Below, piece after piece: positions 9,341-17,556 of a DNA stretch of 64,000 nt (positions are counted from its first letter, which is position 1; each line of letters starts with the position of its first letter). A model generated the notes under the pieces. That model searched no databases. It saw only the letters and a list, made by a program, of their open reading frames with translations, and had not been told where the DNA came from. The position numbers and the translations under genes were made by a program. This DNA comes from Flammeovirga agarivorans. Its GTDB lineage: Bacteria; Bacteroidota; Bacteroidia; Cytophagales; Flammeovirgaceae. The stretch lies in assembly GCF_012641475.1 (NCBI RefSeq), contig NZ_JABAIL010000010.1, positions 161,508 through 225,507 on the forward strand, given 5' to 3'.

Positions 9341-9815
9341 AGAGAAAATTGTTGACTTAAATAAAGCTCTTCAAATAAGAAAAGAGTGGAAAAATAACAA
9401 TGAAAAAGTCGTTTTCACTAATGGCTGTTTCGACATCGTTCACCTAGGCCATGTAGACTACCTTGAACAAGCTCGATTAAAAGGTTCTAAAATGATATTG
9501 GGCTTAAATACTGATGCTTCTGTAAAACGTCTAAAAGGCGATGAGCGACCTATCAATAATGAATATGCAAGAGCTAGATTACTTGCTGCTTTTGAATTTA
9601 TTGATATGGTAATATTATTTGGAGATGACACTCCCTTAGATTTAATCTCAACACTATTACCAGATGTCTTGGTAAAAGGGGCAGACTATACAATCGACAA
9701 CATTGTAGGAGCGAAAGAAGTCTTAGAAAATGGCGGAAGTGTAGAAACCATTGAACTTGTAGAGGGTTTTTCTACCTCTTCAATAATAGATAAAATAAGA
9801 AAATACGGTTTATAA
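9327..9815 (+). CDS. rfaE2: RfaE2-like D-glycero-beta-D-manno-heptose 1-phosphate adenylyltransferase
   Basis: A 162-residue cytidylyltransferase-fold protein equal to the C-terminal half of E. coli HldE, which adenylylates heptose-1-phosphate for LPS core synthesis. The nucleotide-binding HxGH motif is at His39-His42 (FTNGCFDIVHLGH) and the second motif near the C-terminus reads GFSTSSIIDKI. The kinase half (RfaE1) is not fused and is not in the window. Other nucleotidyltransferases (glycerol-3-phosphate type) share the fold, but KGADYTIDNIVGA is typical of the heptose family. It overlaps the upstream membrane protein gene. Confidence 0.9.
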   Translation: MKHSKEKIVDLNKALQIRKEWKNNNEKVVFTNGCFDIVHLGHVDYLEQARLKGSKMILGLNTDASVKRLKGDERPINNEYARARLLAAFEFIDMVILFGDDTPLDLISTLLPDVLVKGADYTIDNIVGAKEVLENGGSVETIELVEGFSTSSIIDKIRKYGL

Positions 9816-9860
9816 AAAGAAAGGGTAGTGATTAATTCAAAATCACTACCCTTTCTTTTT
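9814..9860. terminator. Bidirectional terminator
   Basis: A perfect 20-bp stem (9814-9833 with 9841-9860) with a 7-base loop has A-rich and T-rich ends in both directions. It separates rfaE2 on the plus strand from the acyl-CoA-binding protein gene on the minus strand, whose stop codon is at 9862. Confidence 0.92.
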
Positions 9861-9861
9861 G

Positions 9862-10113
9862 TTATCCTTCTAATTGATTCACAAGAACAACATATTGCGA
9901 CTCTGCTTCCTCAGCAGAAGTTCCTTCAATTTTTTTCCAGGCATCCCATTTAGCATTACCTTTAAAATCAAACCCTCCGGGTCTTTCTGTATTTACATCC
10001 CCTTCTGTCGCTTGCTTAAAAAGGGCATATAATTTTAATAGATCGTCATTCGATGGTCGCTCAGACAATTGGTTTACTCTTACCTGAGCATCTTTAAAAG
10101 CTTCTGAAGCCAT
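9862..10113 (-). CDS. Acyl-CoA-binding protein
   Basis: An 83-residue soluble protein of the ACBP family, which binds medium- and long-chain acyl-CoA esters in the cytosol and buffers or delivers them. The signature is clear: DLLKLYALFKQATEGD near residue 24 and KWDAWKK near 55, with the conserved Lys and Tyr residues that contact the CoA head group. Length equals the eukaryotic single-domain form. ACBPs are mainly eukaryotic and patchy in bacteria, so this could be an old acquisition. Base use looks like its neighbours. It lies 37 bases after a DUF2147 gene on the same strand. Confidence 0.93.
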   Translation of the reverse strand: MASEAFKDAQVRVNQLSERPSNDDLLKLYALFKQATEGDVNTERPGGFDFKGNAKWDAWKKIEGTSAEEAESQYVVLVNQLEG

Positions 10114-10150
10114 AATAAATGTGTGTTTTGTTTAAGGTGTATTTAAAAAA

Positions 10151-10540
10151 TTATTGAATTACTCTTTTCCAGACTTCTGTTCTTCCAAACAGTTTAATTC
10201 CAACATAGCCTCTCATTTTTAAAACATTTGGACCTGCACTTGTAATACTACCACTGTAAGTCTTTCCAGAATCAGGATCATAAACTTCACCATCTTCCCA
10301 AGTACCTTTCCCTTTATATTTAAAACCTGTCAGGATATTCATATTTTCAAGTAGAACTTCCCTCTTTGAGGCATCAGGATTCAACTTATCAATTCTAGGA
10401 CCTCCATCTTCTTCTTTATCACGAAGCATCCAAACGATCTTTCCTACTGCAACATCACCCTCGATTGAAATCTCAACATGTGCATCTTCAAGACCTGTAA
10501 GCCAAATACCTTCAATATTTTTTTGCTGCAAATCAGACAT
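10151..10540 (-). CDS. DUF2147 domain protein
   Basis: A 129-residue beta-rich protein of the DUF2147 family, whose members fold as small lipocalin-like barrels and are usually secreted. The family features are the N-terminal GIWLTG, YDPDSGKTYSGSI near residue 90, LKMRGYVGIKLFGRTEVWKRV at the end, and a run of alternating beta strands. No signal peptide is visible, which is odd for the family and suggests a cytosolic product. It precedes the acyl-CoA-binding protein in the same direction, so a role with lipid ligands is a reasonable guess only. The function is not known. Confidence 0.75.
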   Translation of the reverse strand: MSDLQQKNIEGIWLTGLEDAHVEISIEGDVAVGKIVWMLRDKEEDGGPRIDKLNPDASKREVLLENMNILTGFKYKGKGTWEDGEVYDPDSGKTYSGSITSAGPNVLKMRGYVGIKLFGRTEVWKRVIQ

Positions 10541-10641
10541 AGTTTTTAAATGATTATCGTTTATCAGTTATAATATTTCAGAATCTATCAATAGATAAGC
10601 TCTATTGTAAAAATGATCATTCACTTTTAAAAATGCAAATA

Positions 10642-10672
10642 AAAAATAGGATACACTTTCATGTACCCTATT
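10642..10672 (-). terminator. Terminator after the serine biosynthesis fusion gene
   Basis: AATAGGATACA (10645-10655) pairs with TGTACCCTATT (10662-10672) with one mismatch. On the minus strand a T-rich tract follows. It lies just beyond the stop of the gene at 10700. Confidence 0.7.
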
Positions 10673-10699
10673 CCTTATATTTAACCTAAAATGGTTCTA

Positions 10700-12589
10700 T
10701 TAATATAATGTTCTAAACTTAATTGTATTATCGATTGCTTTCATATCTTCTAACAATTCAGGATTGTAAGACTGATCGATATCAGTAATCACATAACCGA
10801 TCTCTTCATTTGTTTTAAGATATTGACCTAAGATATTACATCCGTGTTTAGCAAAAACGTTGTTCATCTGAGCTAAGATACCAGATACGTTTTTGTGAAT
10901 ATGAAGTAACCTATGTCCGTTTTCTAAACGAGGTAACTGAACATTCGGGAAGTTCACACTATTGAATGAGCTACCTGTATTTACATATTCAATCATTTTA
11001 CCAGGAACAAAATCGGCAATATTTTCTTGTGCTTCCAAAGTACTACCCCCAATGTGTGGAGTTAAGATCAGGTTATCACCTTTAACTGGAGCATCAAAAG
11101 TATCATTATTATTCTTTGGTTCAACAGGGAATACATCAATTGCAGCACCTGCTAAATGTTTTGAATCTAATGCTACTTGTAACGCATCTAATTCAACAAC
11201 TGGACCACGAGCTAAGTTGACAAGGATTGCACCTTTCTTCATCTTATTGATATGCTCACCAGTAAAGAATCTTTTATTTTCTGGTCTACCATCAACATGC
11301 AATGATACTACATCAGAAATAGCTAAAAGCTCATCTAATGATGAAAGTTTTGTAGCATTACCTAAAGCAAGCTTCTCTACTACATCATAGTAATAAACAT
11401 CCATACCTAACATCTCTGCAAGAATAGATAATTGAGAACCGATATTACCATATCCGATAATACCTAGCTTCTTACCTCTTACCTCAAAGCTACCAGATGC
11501 AGACTTACTCCACTCACCTCTATCCATTTGACGTAAACGTCTTGGAATTTGACGCATTAGTAAAATGATTTCACCAATTGCCATTTCCACAACAGAACGA
11601 GTATTACTAAAAGGAGCGTTGAATACACAAACACCATGTTCTGTACATGCATCTAAATCTATTTGGTTTGTACCAATACAGAATGCACCTACAATCATCA
11701 ATCTATCTGCAGCCTCTACTACTTTTCTTGTTAGCATTGTTTTAGAACGAATACCCAAGATGTGAACACCTTTAATCTTTTCACATAATTCGTCTTCGTC
11801 TAAAGCTCCACCAAGAAGCTCAACTTGATATCCTTCGTCTTCTAATTTTTGTTTAGCATCTTGATGCACATTTTCTAAAAGAAGAACTTTTATTTTACTC
11901 TTTGGGAATGATGTTGCCATAGGATGTTTAATCGAGTATAATATTTCATCAAAACTACTAGCCTCCACATCTGCTTTAGCTAATACTTTTTCTCTTTTCA
12001 CATTTTCAGTAAACGCAAAAAACGTTTTTGCTAATCCTGCCTCTCTAATTTCATAATCAGTATAACCGTCTCCGATAACATAAACGTCTCCGTCTAATGC
12101 TAATTCTTTCATCAACTTCACTTTACCTTTATGCTCAGAAAGTGGATTTGAAGCATCAAAACCAGTCACTTCATCTTTATCATTGTAAGTAAAAGTATTT
12201 GCATAGATATTCTCTTCTTTAATACCATACTCTTTTACTACAGGTGTAATGAAGTCTTTAAAACCACTGGAGACAATCAATACATTATCTTTCTCTTTTG
12301 TGAAAAACTCTCTGTTTCTTTTTACTGATTCAGAAACTAGTTTTTTCAACTCGTCAGACAATTGAGATACATCTTTTTTCGTCGCCTCCAACAACGCTAA
12401 ACGTTGCTCCAATGCTTCTCTAAAAGACAGTTCTCCAGCCATTGCCTGATCAGTAAGATCTTTAATTCTCTCCCCTACTTCAATTTTTTTGTCCGTACCT
12501 TCATAAAGGATATCACTTAAAATATCCAATGCTTCTACTTTGGTAAACGTACTATCGAAGTCAATTACAAAAAATTTCTTGTCAGCCAT
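10700..12589 (-). CDS. SerB-SerA fusion: phosphoserine phosphatase / 3-phosphoglycerate dehydrogenase
   Basis: A 629-residue fusion of two serine-pathway enzymes. Residues 1-225 form a HAD phosphatase with the catalytic DxD (Asp10, Asp12 in VIDFDST), a Ser in SSGFKDF and the Mg-binding GDGYTDYE, as in phosphoserine phosphatase. Residues 230-545 form a D-isomer-specific dehydrogenase with the NAD motif GYGNIGS, the Arg of LARGPVV, an acidic residue and the HIGGST catalytic His. Residues 550-629 are an ACT domain, which in SerA binds serine. The protein thus joins the first and last steps of the phosphorylated pathway and leaves only SerC to be supplied elsewhere. Serine feedback through the ACT domain is inferred from the family. 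The gene is monocistronic. Confidence 0.93.
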   Translation of the reverse strand: MADKKFFVIDFDSTFTKVEALDILSDILYEGTDKKIEVGERIKDLTDQAMAGELSFREALEQRLALLEATKKDVSQLSDELKKLVSESVKRNREFFTKEKDNVLIVSSGFKDFITPVVKEYGIKEENIYANTFTYNDKDEVTGFDASNPLSEHKGKVKLMKELALDGDVYVIGDGYTDYEIREAGLAKTFFAFTENVKREKVLAKADVEASSFDEILYSIKHPMATSFPKSKIKVLLLENVHQDAKQKLEDEGYQVELLGGALDEDELCEKIKGVHILGIRSKTMLTRKVVEAADRLMIVGAFCIGTNQIDLDACTEHGVCVFNAPFSNTRSVVEMAIGEIILLMRQIPRRLRQMDRGEWSKSASGSFEVRGKKLGIIGYGNIGSQLSILAEMLGMDVYYYDVVEKLALGNATKLSSLDELLAISDVVSLHVDGRPENKRFFTGEHINKMKKGAILVNLARGPVVELDALQVALDSKHLAGAAIDVFPVEPKNNNDTFDAPVKGDNLILTPHIGGSTLEAQENIADFVPGKMIEYVNTGSSFNSVNFPNVQLPRLENGHRLLHIHKNVSGILAQMNNVFAKHGCNILGQYLKTNEEIGYVITDIDQSYNPELLEDMKAIDNTIKFRTLY

Positions 12590-12625
12590 GATTACTAATT
12601 CTGTCTTTTGTTACAATCGCAAACT

Positions 12626-12633
12626 CAAAAATA
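12626..12633 (-). promoter_or_regulatory. Candidate -7 box for the SerB-SerA gene
   Basis: The minus strand reads TATTTTTG, a match to TAnnTTTG, 37 bases before the start codon. No -33 TTG at the usual spacing was found. Confidence 0.4.
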
Positions 12634-12727
12634 TTATTTAATCATCAATTATTTATAATTTTCATCCATTTATTACCAAATTATCAACAAAAAGATAGAA
12701 TTTATTGATTTTTCACACTTTTACAGA

Positions 12728-13078
12728 TTAATCTACAAGTACGTCCTTTATTTTCTTAGGAAGTTTATCGAAGACCAATTGATAGGAATGATCCACCCAT
12801 TTTTTCACTTCACTGTCGTCCATATCACTATTTACTACTATAGTATTCCAATGCTTTTTATTCATGTGATATCCCGGTAATACAGAAGTGTATCTCTCCC
12901 GTAATTCTATTGCCAACTCTGGATCACACTTCACATTTATACTCTCAAACATTTCTATGTTAGTGATCGTAAACACTTTTTCTCCAACCTTAAAAACTAA
13001 TGTCGTTTCATCGAATAGAAAGCCTTCTGTCACTCCTTTTTTATTAAGACAGTAATTCCTAAAATCTTCAATATTCAT
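12728..13078 (-). CDS. MmcQ/YjbR-family protein
   Basis: A 116-residue cytosolic protein of the YjbR/MmcQ family, which has a CyaY-like fold and is sometimes labelled DNA-binding. Visible signatures are the N-terminal NKKGVTEGFLFDETTLVFKVG, VKCDPELAIELRERY in the middle and PGYHMNKKHWNTI with the conserved Trp. Length is typical. The function is not established for this family. The gene is alone between the SerB-SerA fusion and a divergent TonB-dependent receptor. Confidence 0.85.
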   Translation of the reverse strand: MNIEDFRNYCLNKKGVTEGFLFDETTLVFKVGEKVFTITNIEMFESINVKCDPELAIELRERYTSVLPGYHMNKKHWNTIVVNSDMDDSEVKKWVDHSYQLVFDKLPKKIKDVLVD

Positions 13079-13349
13079 AATAGATTATTTTAATTTTCAT
13101 TTATTTCTTGGGAGATGAACTAAGATAAAAAAATTAGATTAAATCTTCATTTCCATACAACGAATTAAAAACAAAGCACACGCATGGTGAAATCTCCTTT
13201 TTTGTACTTTTTCTAGAATTTTACTGTTAAAATGTTTTAAAAATAAAAAGTCAATTTTAACTTGCATCAACTTATTATCAATCTCCATATTTTTTTAAAA
13301 CAATTCTTAAAGTTCTGTGTTAACGAATGGAACTTAAGAAACAATTATT

Positions 13350-15752
13350 ATGAAAAACTTTCTAGTACTTTTTAATATCTTCATATTAGCTTCTACTGCT
13401 TTTGCACAGAAAGGTATTATCAGAGGAACTGTAACGGAACTTCCAAGAAACGAACCTGTACCGTATGCTACTGTTGTTATTCAAGGCACATCTACTGGTG
13501 CTACTACCGACGATAACGGTAAATATCAAATTGAAAATCTAGAACCCGGTCTTTATAACATTGTTGTAAATTACGTTGGTTATGGCCCTGCTTCTCAAGA
13601 GGTAGAAGTTTCAAATGCTCGCCCTGCAGTTATTAATTTCTCCTTAACTCCTTCTACCCAAGAGCTTAACGAAGTAGAAGTGATTGCCAATGGCTTTTAT
13701 AAGTCAGATGAAAGCCCTGTTTCAGTACAAAGAATTGGTGTTACAGAAGTTAAAAGAGCACCGGGTGCAAATAGGGATATTTCAAGAGTGTTACAATCAC
13801 TTCCAGGCGTTGCATCGACAGCATCATTTAGAAATGATATTTTAATTAGAGGTGGTGCCCCAAATGAGAACAGGTTTTATTTAGACGGCATTGAAATTCC
13901 TAACATAAATCACTTCGCTACACAAGGTGCATCAGGAGGACCAGTAGGAATGATTAATGTAGATTTTATCGAAAACGTTGAGTTCTTTTCAGGAGCCTAT
14001 CCTGCAGGTCGCGGCAATGCGCTTTCATCAGTGATGGAATTCACACAAAAAGATGGACGAACTGATCAACACACAACAAATATTATCCTAGGAACATCTG
14101 ACATAGGTGTAACATTTGAAGGTCCGGTAACAGAAAAGTCTTCTATCATTGTTTCAGCAAGACAATCATATCTACAAGCATTATTCAGTGTGTTAGGCTT
14201 ACCTTTTCTACCAACTTACAATGACTTCCAATTAAAATATAAATATGAAATTGACCAACGCAATAAAATATCAATTATTGGCCTTGGAGCAATTGATCAA
14301 TTTAAATTAGCTGATTCACCAGGTGAACCAACTGATGAGGATTATGAAGAAAACCTTTATATCTTAAATAATACTCCTGAGCAAAATCAATGGAATTATA
14401 CTATAGGAGCTAAATATGAGCACTTTAGAGACAATTCAACATTTACATTTGTGGCGTCAAGAAACATGCTTACGAATAATCAGTTCAAATACCCGAACAA
14501 CGATAGATCACAAAGTAAAATTTACGATTACAATTCAACAGAAGCTGAGAATAAATTTAGACTTGAAGGGTTAACTTTCACAAATACTGGATTTACTTTT
14601 TCATATGGTGTTAGTTATGAGTATGCTAATTATACTAACCAAACTTACCAAACATTATATGATTACTCCACTGGAGAATTAGAAACAATCAACTTTAATA
14701 GTGTACTACCTTTAAACAAATGGGGTGGATTTGCTACTGTTTCTAAAAAATTAGCTCAAGACAAAGTAACTTTATCATTAGGAGCGAGAGTAGATGCCAA
14801 TGATTATTCTGATTCTATGAATAATTTATTAGATCAGTTTTCACCAAGATTTTCAGCATCGTATCAATTTACGCCTAGATGGAGTTTAAACTTCAACACA
14901 GGCATTTATTACCAATTACCTACTTACACCACGTTAGGATACAAAGAGGGTGAAGACTTTGTAAACAAGGACAATGGTTTATTATACATTAGAAACAAAC
15001 AACTGGTTGGTGGTTTTGAATACAAGATTCCTGAAAAGAACTTAAAGTTTACAATTGAAGGGTTCCAAAAGTTATACGATCAATACCCATACTCTATCAA
15101 CAATGAAATTTCATTAGCCAACTTGGGCGCTGATTTTGGAGTAATTGGATCTGAAGCTGTAACAAGTACATCAAAAGGTAGATCTATAGGTATAGAGTTT
15201 ATGGCTCAACAAAAATTCTTCAAGGGTTTTTATGGTATTCTAGCCTATACTTACGTTCAGTCTGAATTTACAAATGCCGACCCTAACGTTTATGCTCCTT
15301 CTTCTTGGGACAGTAGAAATATTGTTAGTTTAACTGGCGGTAAGAAACTTAAGAGAAATTGGGAAATTGGTGCTAGATGGCTTTATTCAGGTGGCACACC
15401 CTATACCCCATATGATGTAGATGCTTCTATGGATAAACAAGTATGGGACGCAGAAAGAAGAGGCGTAAAAGATTATTCTCAAGTAAATACATTACGTTTA
15501 TCAGCCAACCACCAATTAGATGTTAGAGTGGATAAATATTATTACTTCGACAAGTGGAGTTTAAATGTTTATTTTGATATTCAGAACATGTACGGGTATC
15601 AGTCTAAAGGACAACCAATACTTACTACAGAAGTAGATCAAAATGGAAATCCAGTCACTGATCCAAACGACCCTAGTAAGTACTCTCCGAAATATATCGA
15701 GACGACCAACGGAATTGTTCAACCTTCTATTGGAATCATAGTTGAGTTATAA
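13350..15752 (+). CDS. TonB-dependent outer membrane receptor with CarboxypepD_reg-like domain
   Basis: An 800-residue outer membrane transporter. It has a signal peptide (residues 1-19, ending AFAQ), a CarboxypepD_reg-like beta-sandwich at about 22-105, a plug domain at about 120-225 (SVQRIGVTEVKRAPG, then ILIRGGAPNENRFYLDGIEIP) and a 22-strand barrel to the C-terminus. No SusD-type lipoprotein follows, so it is not a classical Sus pair and is more like receptors for iron complexes, vitamins or peptides. The ligand is unknown. It stands alone with a strong terminator, immediately before the SAM riboswitch of metX. Confidence 0.92.
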   Translation: MKNFLVLFNIFILASTAFAQKGIIRGTVTELPRNEPVPYATVVIQGTSTGATTDDNGKYQIENLEPGLYNIVVNYVGYGPASQEVEVSNARPAVINFSLTPSTQELNEVEVIANGFYKSDESPVSVQRIGVTEVKRAPGANRDISRVLQSLPGVASTASFRNDILIRGGAPNENRFYLDGIEIPNINHFATQGASGGPVGMINVDFIENVEFFSGAYPAGRGNALSSVMEFTQKDGRTDQHTTNIILGTSDIGVTFEGPVTEKSSIIVSARQSYLQALFSVLGLPFLPTYNDFQLKYKYEIDQRNKISIIGLGAIDQFKLADSPGEPTDEDYEENLYILNNTPEQNQWNYTIGAKYEHFRDNSTFTFVASRNMLTNNQFKYPNNDRSQSKIYDYNSTEAENKFRLEGLTFTNTGFTFSYGVSYEYANYTNQTYQTLYDYSTGELETINFNSVLPLNKWGGFATVSKKLAQDKVTLSLGARVDANDYSDSMNNLLDQFSPRFSASYQFTPRWSLNFNTGIYYQLPTYTTLGYKEGEDFVNKDNGLLYIRNKQLVGGFEYKIPEKNLKFTIEGFQKLYDQYPYSINNEISLANLGADFGVIGSEAVTSTSKGRSIGIEFMAQQKFFKGFYGILAYTYVQSEFTNADPNVYAPSSWDSRNIVSLTGGKKLKRNWEIGARWLYSGGTPYTPYDVDASMDKQVWDAERRGVKDYSQVNTLRLSANHQLDVRVDKYYYFDKWSLNVYFDIQNMYGYQSKGQPILTTEVDQNGNPVTDPNDPSKYSPKYIETTNGIVQPSIGIIVEL

Positions 15753-15771
15753 TATTTCTAAAAATACAGCT

Positions 15772-15819
15772 AAAAACCCTCGTTTTATTCAAATAAAAAA
15801 GCGAGGGTTTGTTTTTTAT
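15772..15819 (+). terminator. Terminator after the TonB-dependent receptor
   Basis: AAACCCTCG (15774-15782) pairs with CGAGGGTTT (15802-15810), with further A/T pairing in the loop, followed by GTTTTTTATT. Confidence 0.85.
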
Positions 15820-15840
15820 TAAATTCTCACTTTACTTTGA
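15809..15840 (+). promoter_or_regulatory. Candidate promoter of the SAM riboswitch-metX transcript
   Basis: TTG at 15809-15811, a 21-base spacer and TACTTTGA at 15833-15840 approximate the Bacteroidota promoter (the -7 box is one T short). It would start transcription about 30 bases before the riboswitch. The TTG overlaps the terminator of the preceding gene. Confidence 0.4.
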
Positions 15841-15876
15841 AGCATCATACCATTTACATCTAAGTAAGACGTAAGT

Positions 15877-15980
15877 GTTTATAAAGAAGAGGCCAGAGAC
15901 TAGGCTCTAAGACCCTCTAGCAACCATCACAAAAGTGAAAAGGTGCTACATCCTAGCCTAAATTTTTAGGAGCTATAAGC
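15877..15980 (+). ncRNA. SAM-I (S-box) riboswitch
   Basis: The leader of metX contains the S-box core in order. It begins with a P1 5' strand GTTTAT (15877-15882) and AAGAAGAGG, then the P2/P3 region with CTCTAGCAACC, where GCAACC is the hallmark. A small hairpin CAC/GTG follows, then AGGTGCTACATCC, a P4 hairpin CCTA/TAGG and the P1 3' strand ATAAGC (15975-15980). It senses S-adenosylmethionine and would lower metX expression when SAM is high. The first gene downstream, metX, is a methionine biosynthesis gene, as expected. Confidence 0.88.
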
Positions 15981-16108
15981 AAATATCGGAACGTCTGAAA
16001 GGATCCTCCTTCTACTACACACACCAATATTTTGCATCCTAGATTAGGCTGATGTACATCTTCTCATCATTGCTTTTAATAGAACATCAATACCAATCTG
16101 AAAATACA
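15981..16108 (+). promoter_or_regulatory. Expression platform between the SAM riboswitch and metX
   Basis: These 128 bases separate the aptamer from the metX start. No U-tract terminator is visible. TTAGGCT at 16044-16050 is complementary to AGCCTAA at 15955-15961 inside the aptamer, and TAGGCT also occurs in the aptamer at 15901-15906, so the copies could compete for the same partner. A perfect palindrome GATGTACATC at 16051-16060 follows and contains an in-frame ATG. This suggests control of translation start rather than termination, which is inference. Confidence 0.45.
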
Positions 16109-17155
16109 ATGCAAGAGCATTCTTTTACATATAATAATCAGTATGACCTTGAACTTGGGGAGAGCTTACCTGAATTCACACTGAATTACTTTACTGCTGG
16201 AAAAATGAAGAAAGATTTTTCCAATGTAGTTTGGGTTTGTCATGCATTAACCGGTAATGCGGAAGTGTTTGATTGGTGGAATGGTTTATTTGGCAATGAC
16301 TGCATTTTTAATGAAAAAGATCATTTCATTATCTGCGTTAATGTTTTAGGATCATGTTATGGCTCAACAGGACCAACATCTGTCAACCCTGTTACTAATA
16401 AACCTTATTACAATGATTTCCCCAATATCACTATTAGAGACATTGTCGGTTCATTGGAGATTCTAAGAAATCATTTGGGTATTGATAAAATCAATACTCT
16501 TATTGGAGGTTCTTTAGGGGGACAACAAGCACTAGAATGGGCTGTTCAACAACCAAAATTAATGGACAACCTAATCATCTGTGCTACCAATGCAAGACAT
16601 TCTGCATGGGGTATCGCTTTCAATGAAGCACAGAGAATGGCTATCGAAGCAGATCCTACATGGGGAGATAATGATGAAAATGCTGGTATTAACGGTCTAA
16701 AAGCGGCTAGAGCTGTTGCTATGCTTTCATACAGAAATTATAGCACTTACGAGGCTACTCAGACAGATAAAGACGATAACATTACAGATAATTATAGAGC
16801 CTCTACTTACCAACAATATCAGGGAGACAAGCTGACCAAACGATTTAATGCCTACTCATACTGGACACTTTCCAAAGCCATGGATTCTCATAACATGGGT
16901 AGAAATCGAAAGTCTTTAGAAGAAGCATTACAATCTATTGAAGCTTACACTCAAGTAATCGGAATTACAAGCGATGTTTTATTCCCAGTTTCGGAGCAAA
17001 GATATATCACTCAACACATTCCAAATGTAACTTATGAAGAGATTACATCCCTGTATGGACATGATGGATTTTTAGTAGAAACACATAAAATTGCTGGTGC
17101 AATTAGCTCATTCTTTAAGCAAAAGAGTAAAAAAAGAATTCTGTTATCAAATTAG
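16109..17155 (+). CDS. metX: Homoserine O-acetyltransferase
   Basis: MetX acetylates (or in some members succinylates) L-homoserine, the first committed step of methionine synthesis. This alpha/beta-hydrolase has the nucleophile elbow GGSLGGQQALEW and the conserved WVCHALTGNAEVFDWW and NVLGSCYGSTGPTS blocks. The C-terminal His lies in SLYGHDGFLVE and the Asp in ITSDVLFPVSEQ. I place the start at the ATG at 16109 (MQEHSFTY, 348 residues), which fits the family. An in-frame ATG at 16052 would add 19 hydrophobic residues and lies in the riboswitch expression platform. Regulation by SAM through the leader is strongly supported by the sequence. Confidence 0.95.
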   Translation: MQEHSFTYNNQYDLELGESLPEFTLNYFTAGKMKKDFSNVVWVCHALTGNAEVFDWWNGLFGNDCIFNEKDHFIICVNVLGSCYGSTGPTSVNPVTNKPYYNDFPNITIRDIVGSLEILRNHLGIDKINTLIGGSLGGQQALEWAVQQPKLMDNLIICATNARHSAWGIAFNEAQRMAIEADPTWGDNDENAGINGLKAARAVAMLSYRNYSTYEATQTDKDDNITDNYRASTYQQYQGDKLTKRFNAYSYWTLSKAMDSHNMGRNRKSLEEALQSIEAYTQVIGITSDVLFPVSEQRYITQHIPNVTYEEITSLYGHDGFLVETHKIAGAISSFFKQKSKKRILLSN

Positions 17156-17230
17156 GCACGCCTTTTGTTTTTTAGTAAATTGTAATAATCGAACTCCGAT
17201 TTAACATTCTACTTAAAAGACAGAAGCAAA

Positions 17231-17413
17231 ATGAACAATATTAAGAATAGATTCTTCACGACATTAGCATTGATCACTTTGGGTGCATTAGTTTTTTCAT
17301 GTTCAAGCAGCTCAGGAAATGCATCTTCTTCTTACTTCCAAAAAGAAAGAAAAAAATACGAGGTGATGGATATGCACTCAGATTGCCCACAACTTGTAAA
17401 ATCTAGAAGATAA
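17231..17413 (+). CDS. Small lipoprotein of unknown function
   Basis: A 60-residue protein with a lipoprotein signal peptide: a positively charged start, a hydrophobic core, and a lipobox ending in Cys24 (VFSC). The mature part is only about 36 residues, Ser-rich and then basic, ending DCPQLVKSRR with one more Cys. I do not recognise it. It lies 75 bases after metX in the same direction, so it could be on the SAM-regulated transcript, and is followed by a strong terminator. Confidence 0.6.
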   Translation: MNNIKNRFFTTLALITLGALVFSCSSSSGNASSSYFQKERKKYEVMDMHSDCPQLVKSRR

Positions 17414-17436
17414 GCTAGAACAAATACTTTATATTC

Positions 17437-17474
17437 AATCCTTTTTTCGTATTTAAATGAAAAAAGGATTTTTT
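17437..17474 (+). terminator. Terminator after metX and the small lipoprotein gene
   Basis: AATCCTTTTTTC (17437-17448) pairs perfectly with GAAAAAAGGATT (17459-17470), followed by TTTT. Confidence 0.85.
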
Positions 17475-17556
17475 CGTATTTATCATCAGGCTTTATTTAA
17501 ACAAGAAATTTTTTTATCTAACACTTTTTATAGAAATCCCATTACGTATTTTCAAT

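Noticed and set aside
10962..11390. 142-codon plus-strand frame inside the SerB-SerA gene
   Set aside because: It is a shadow of the conserved minus-strand gene; its residues follow the complement of the dehydrogenase domain.
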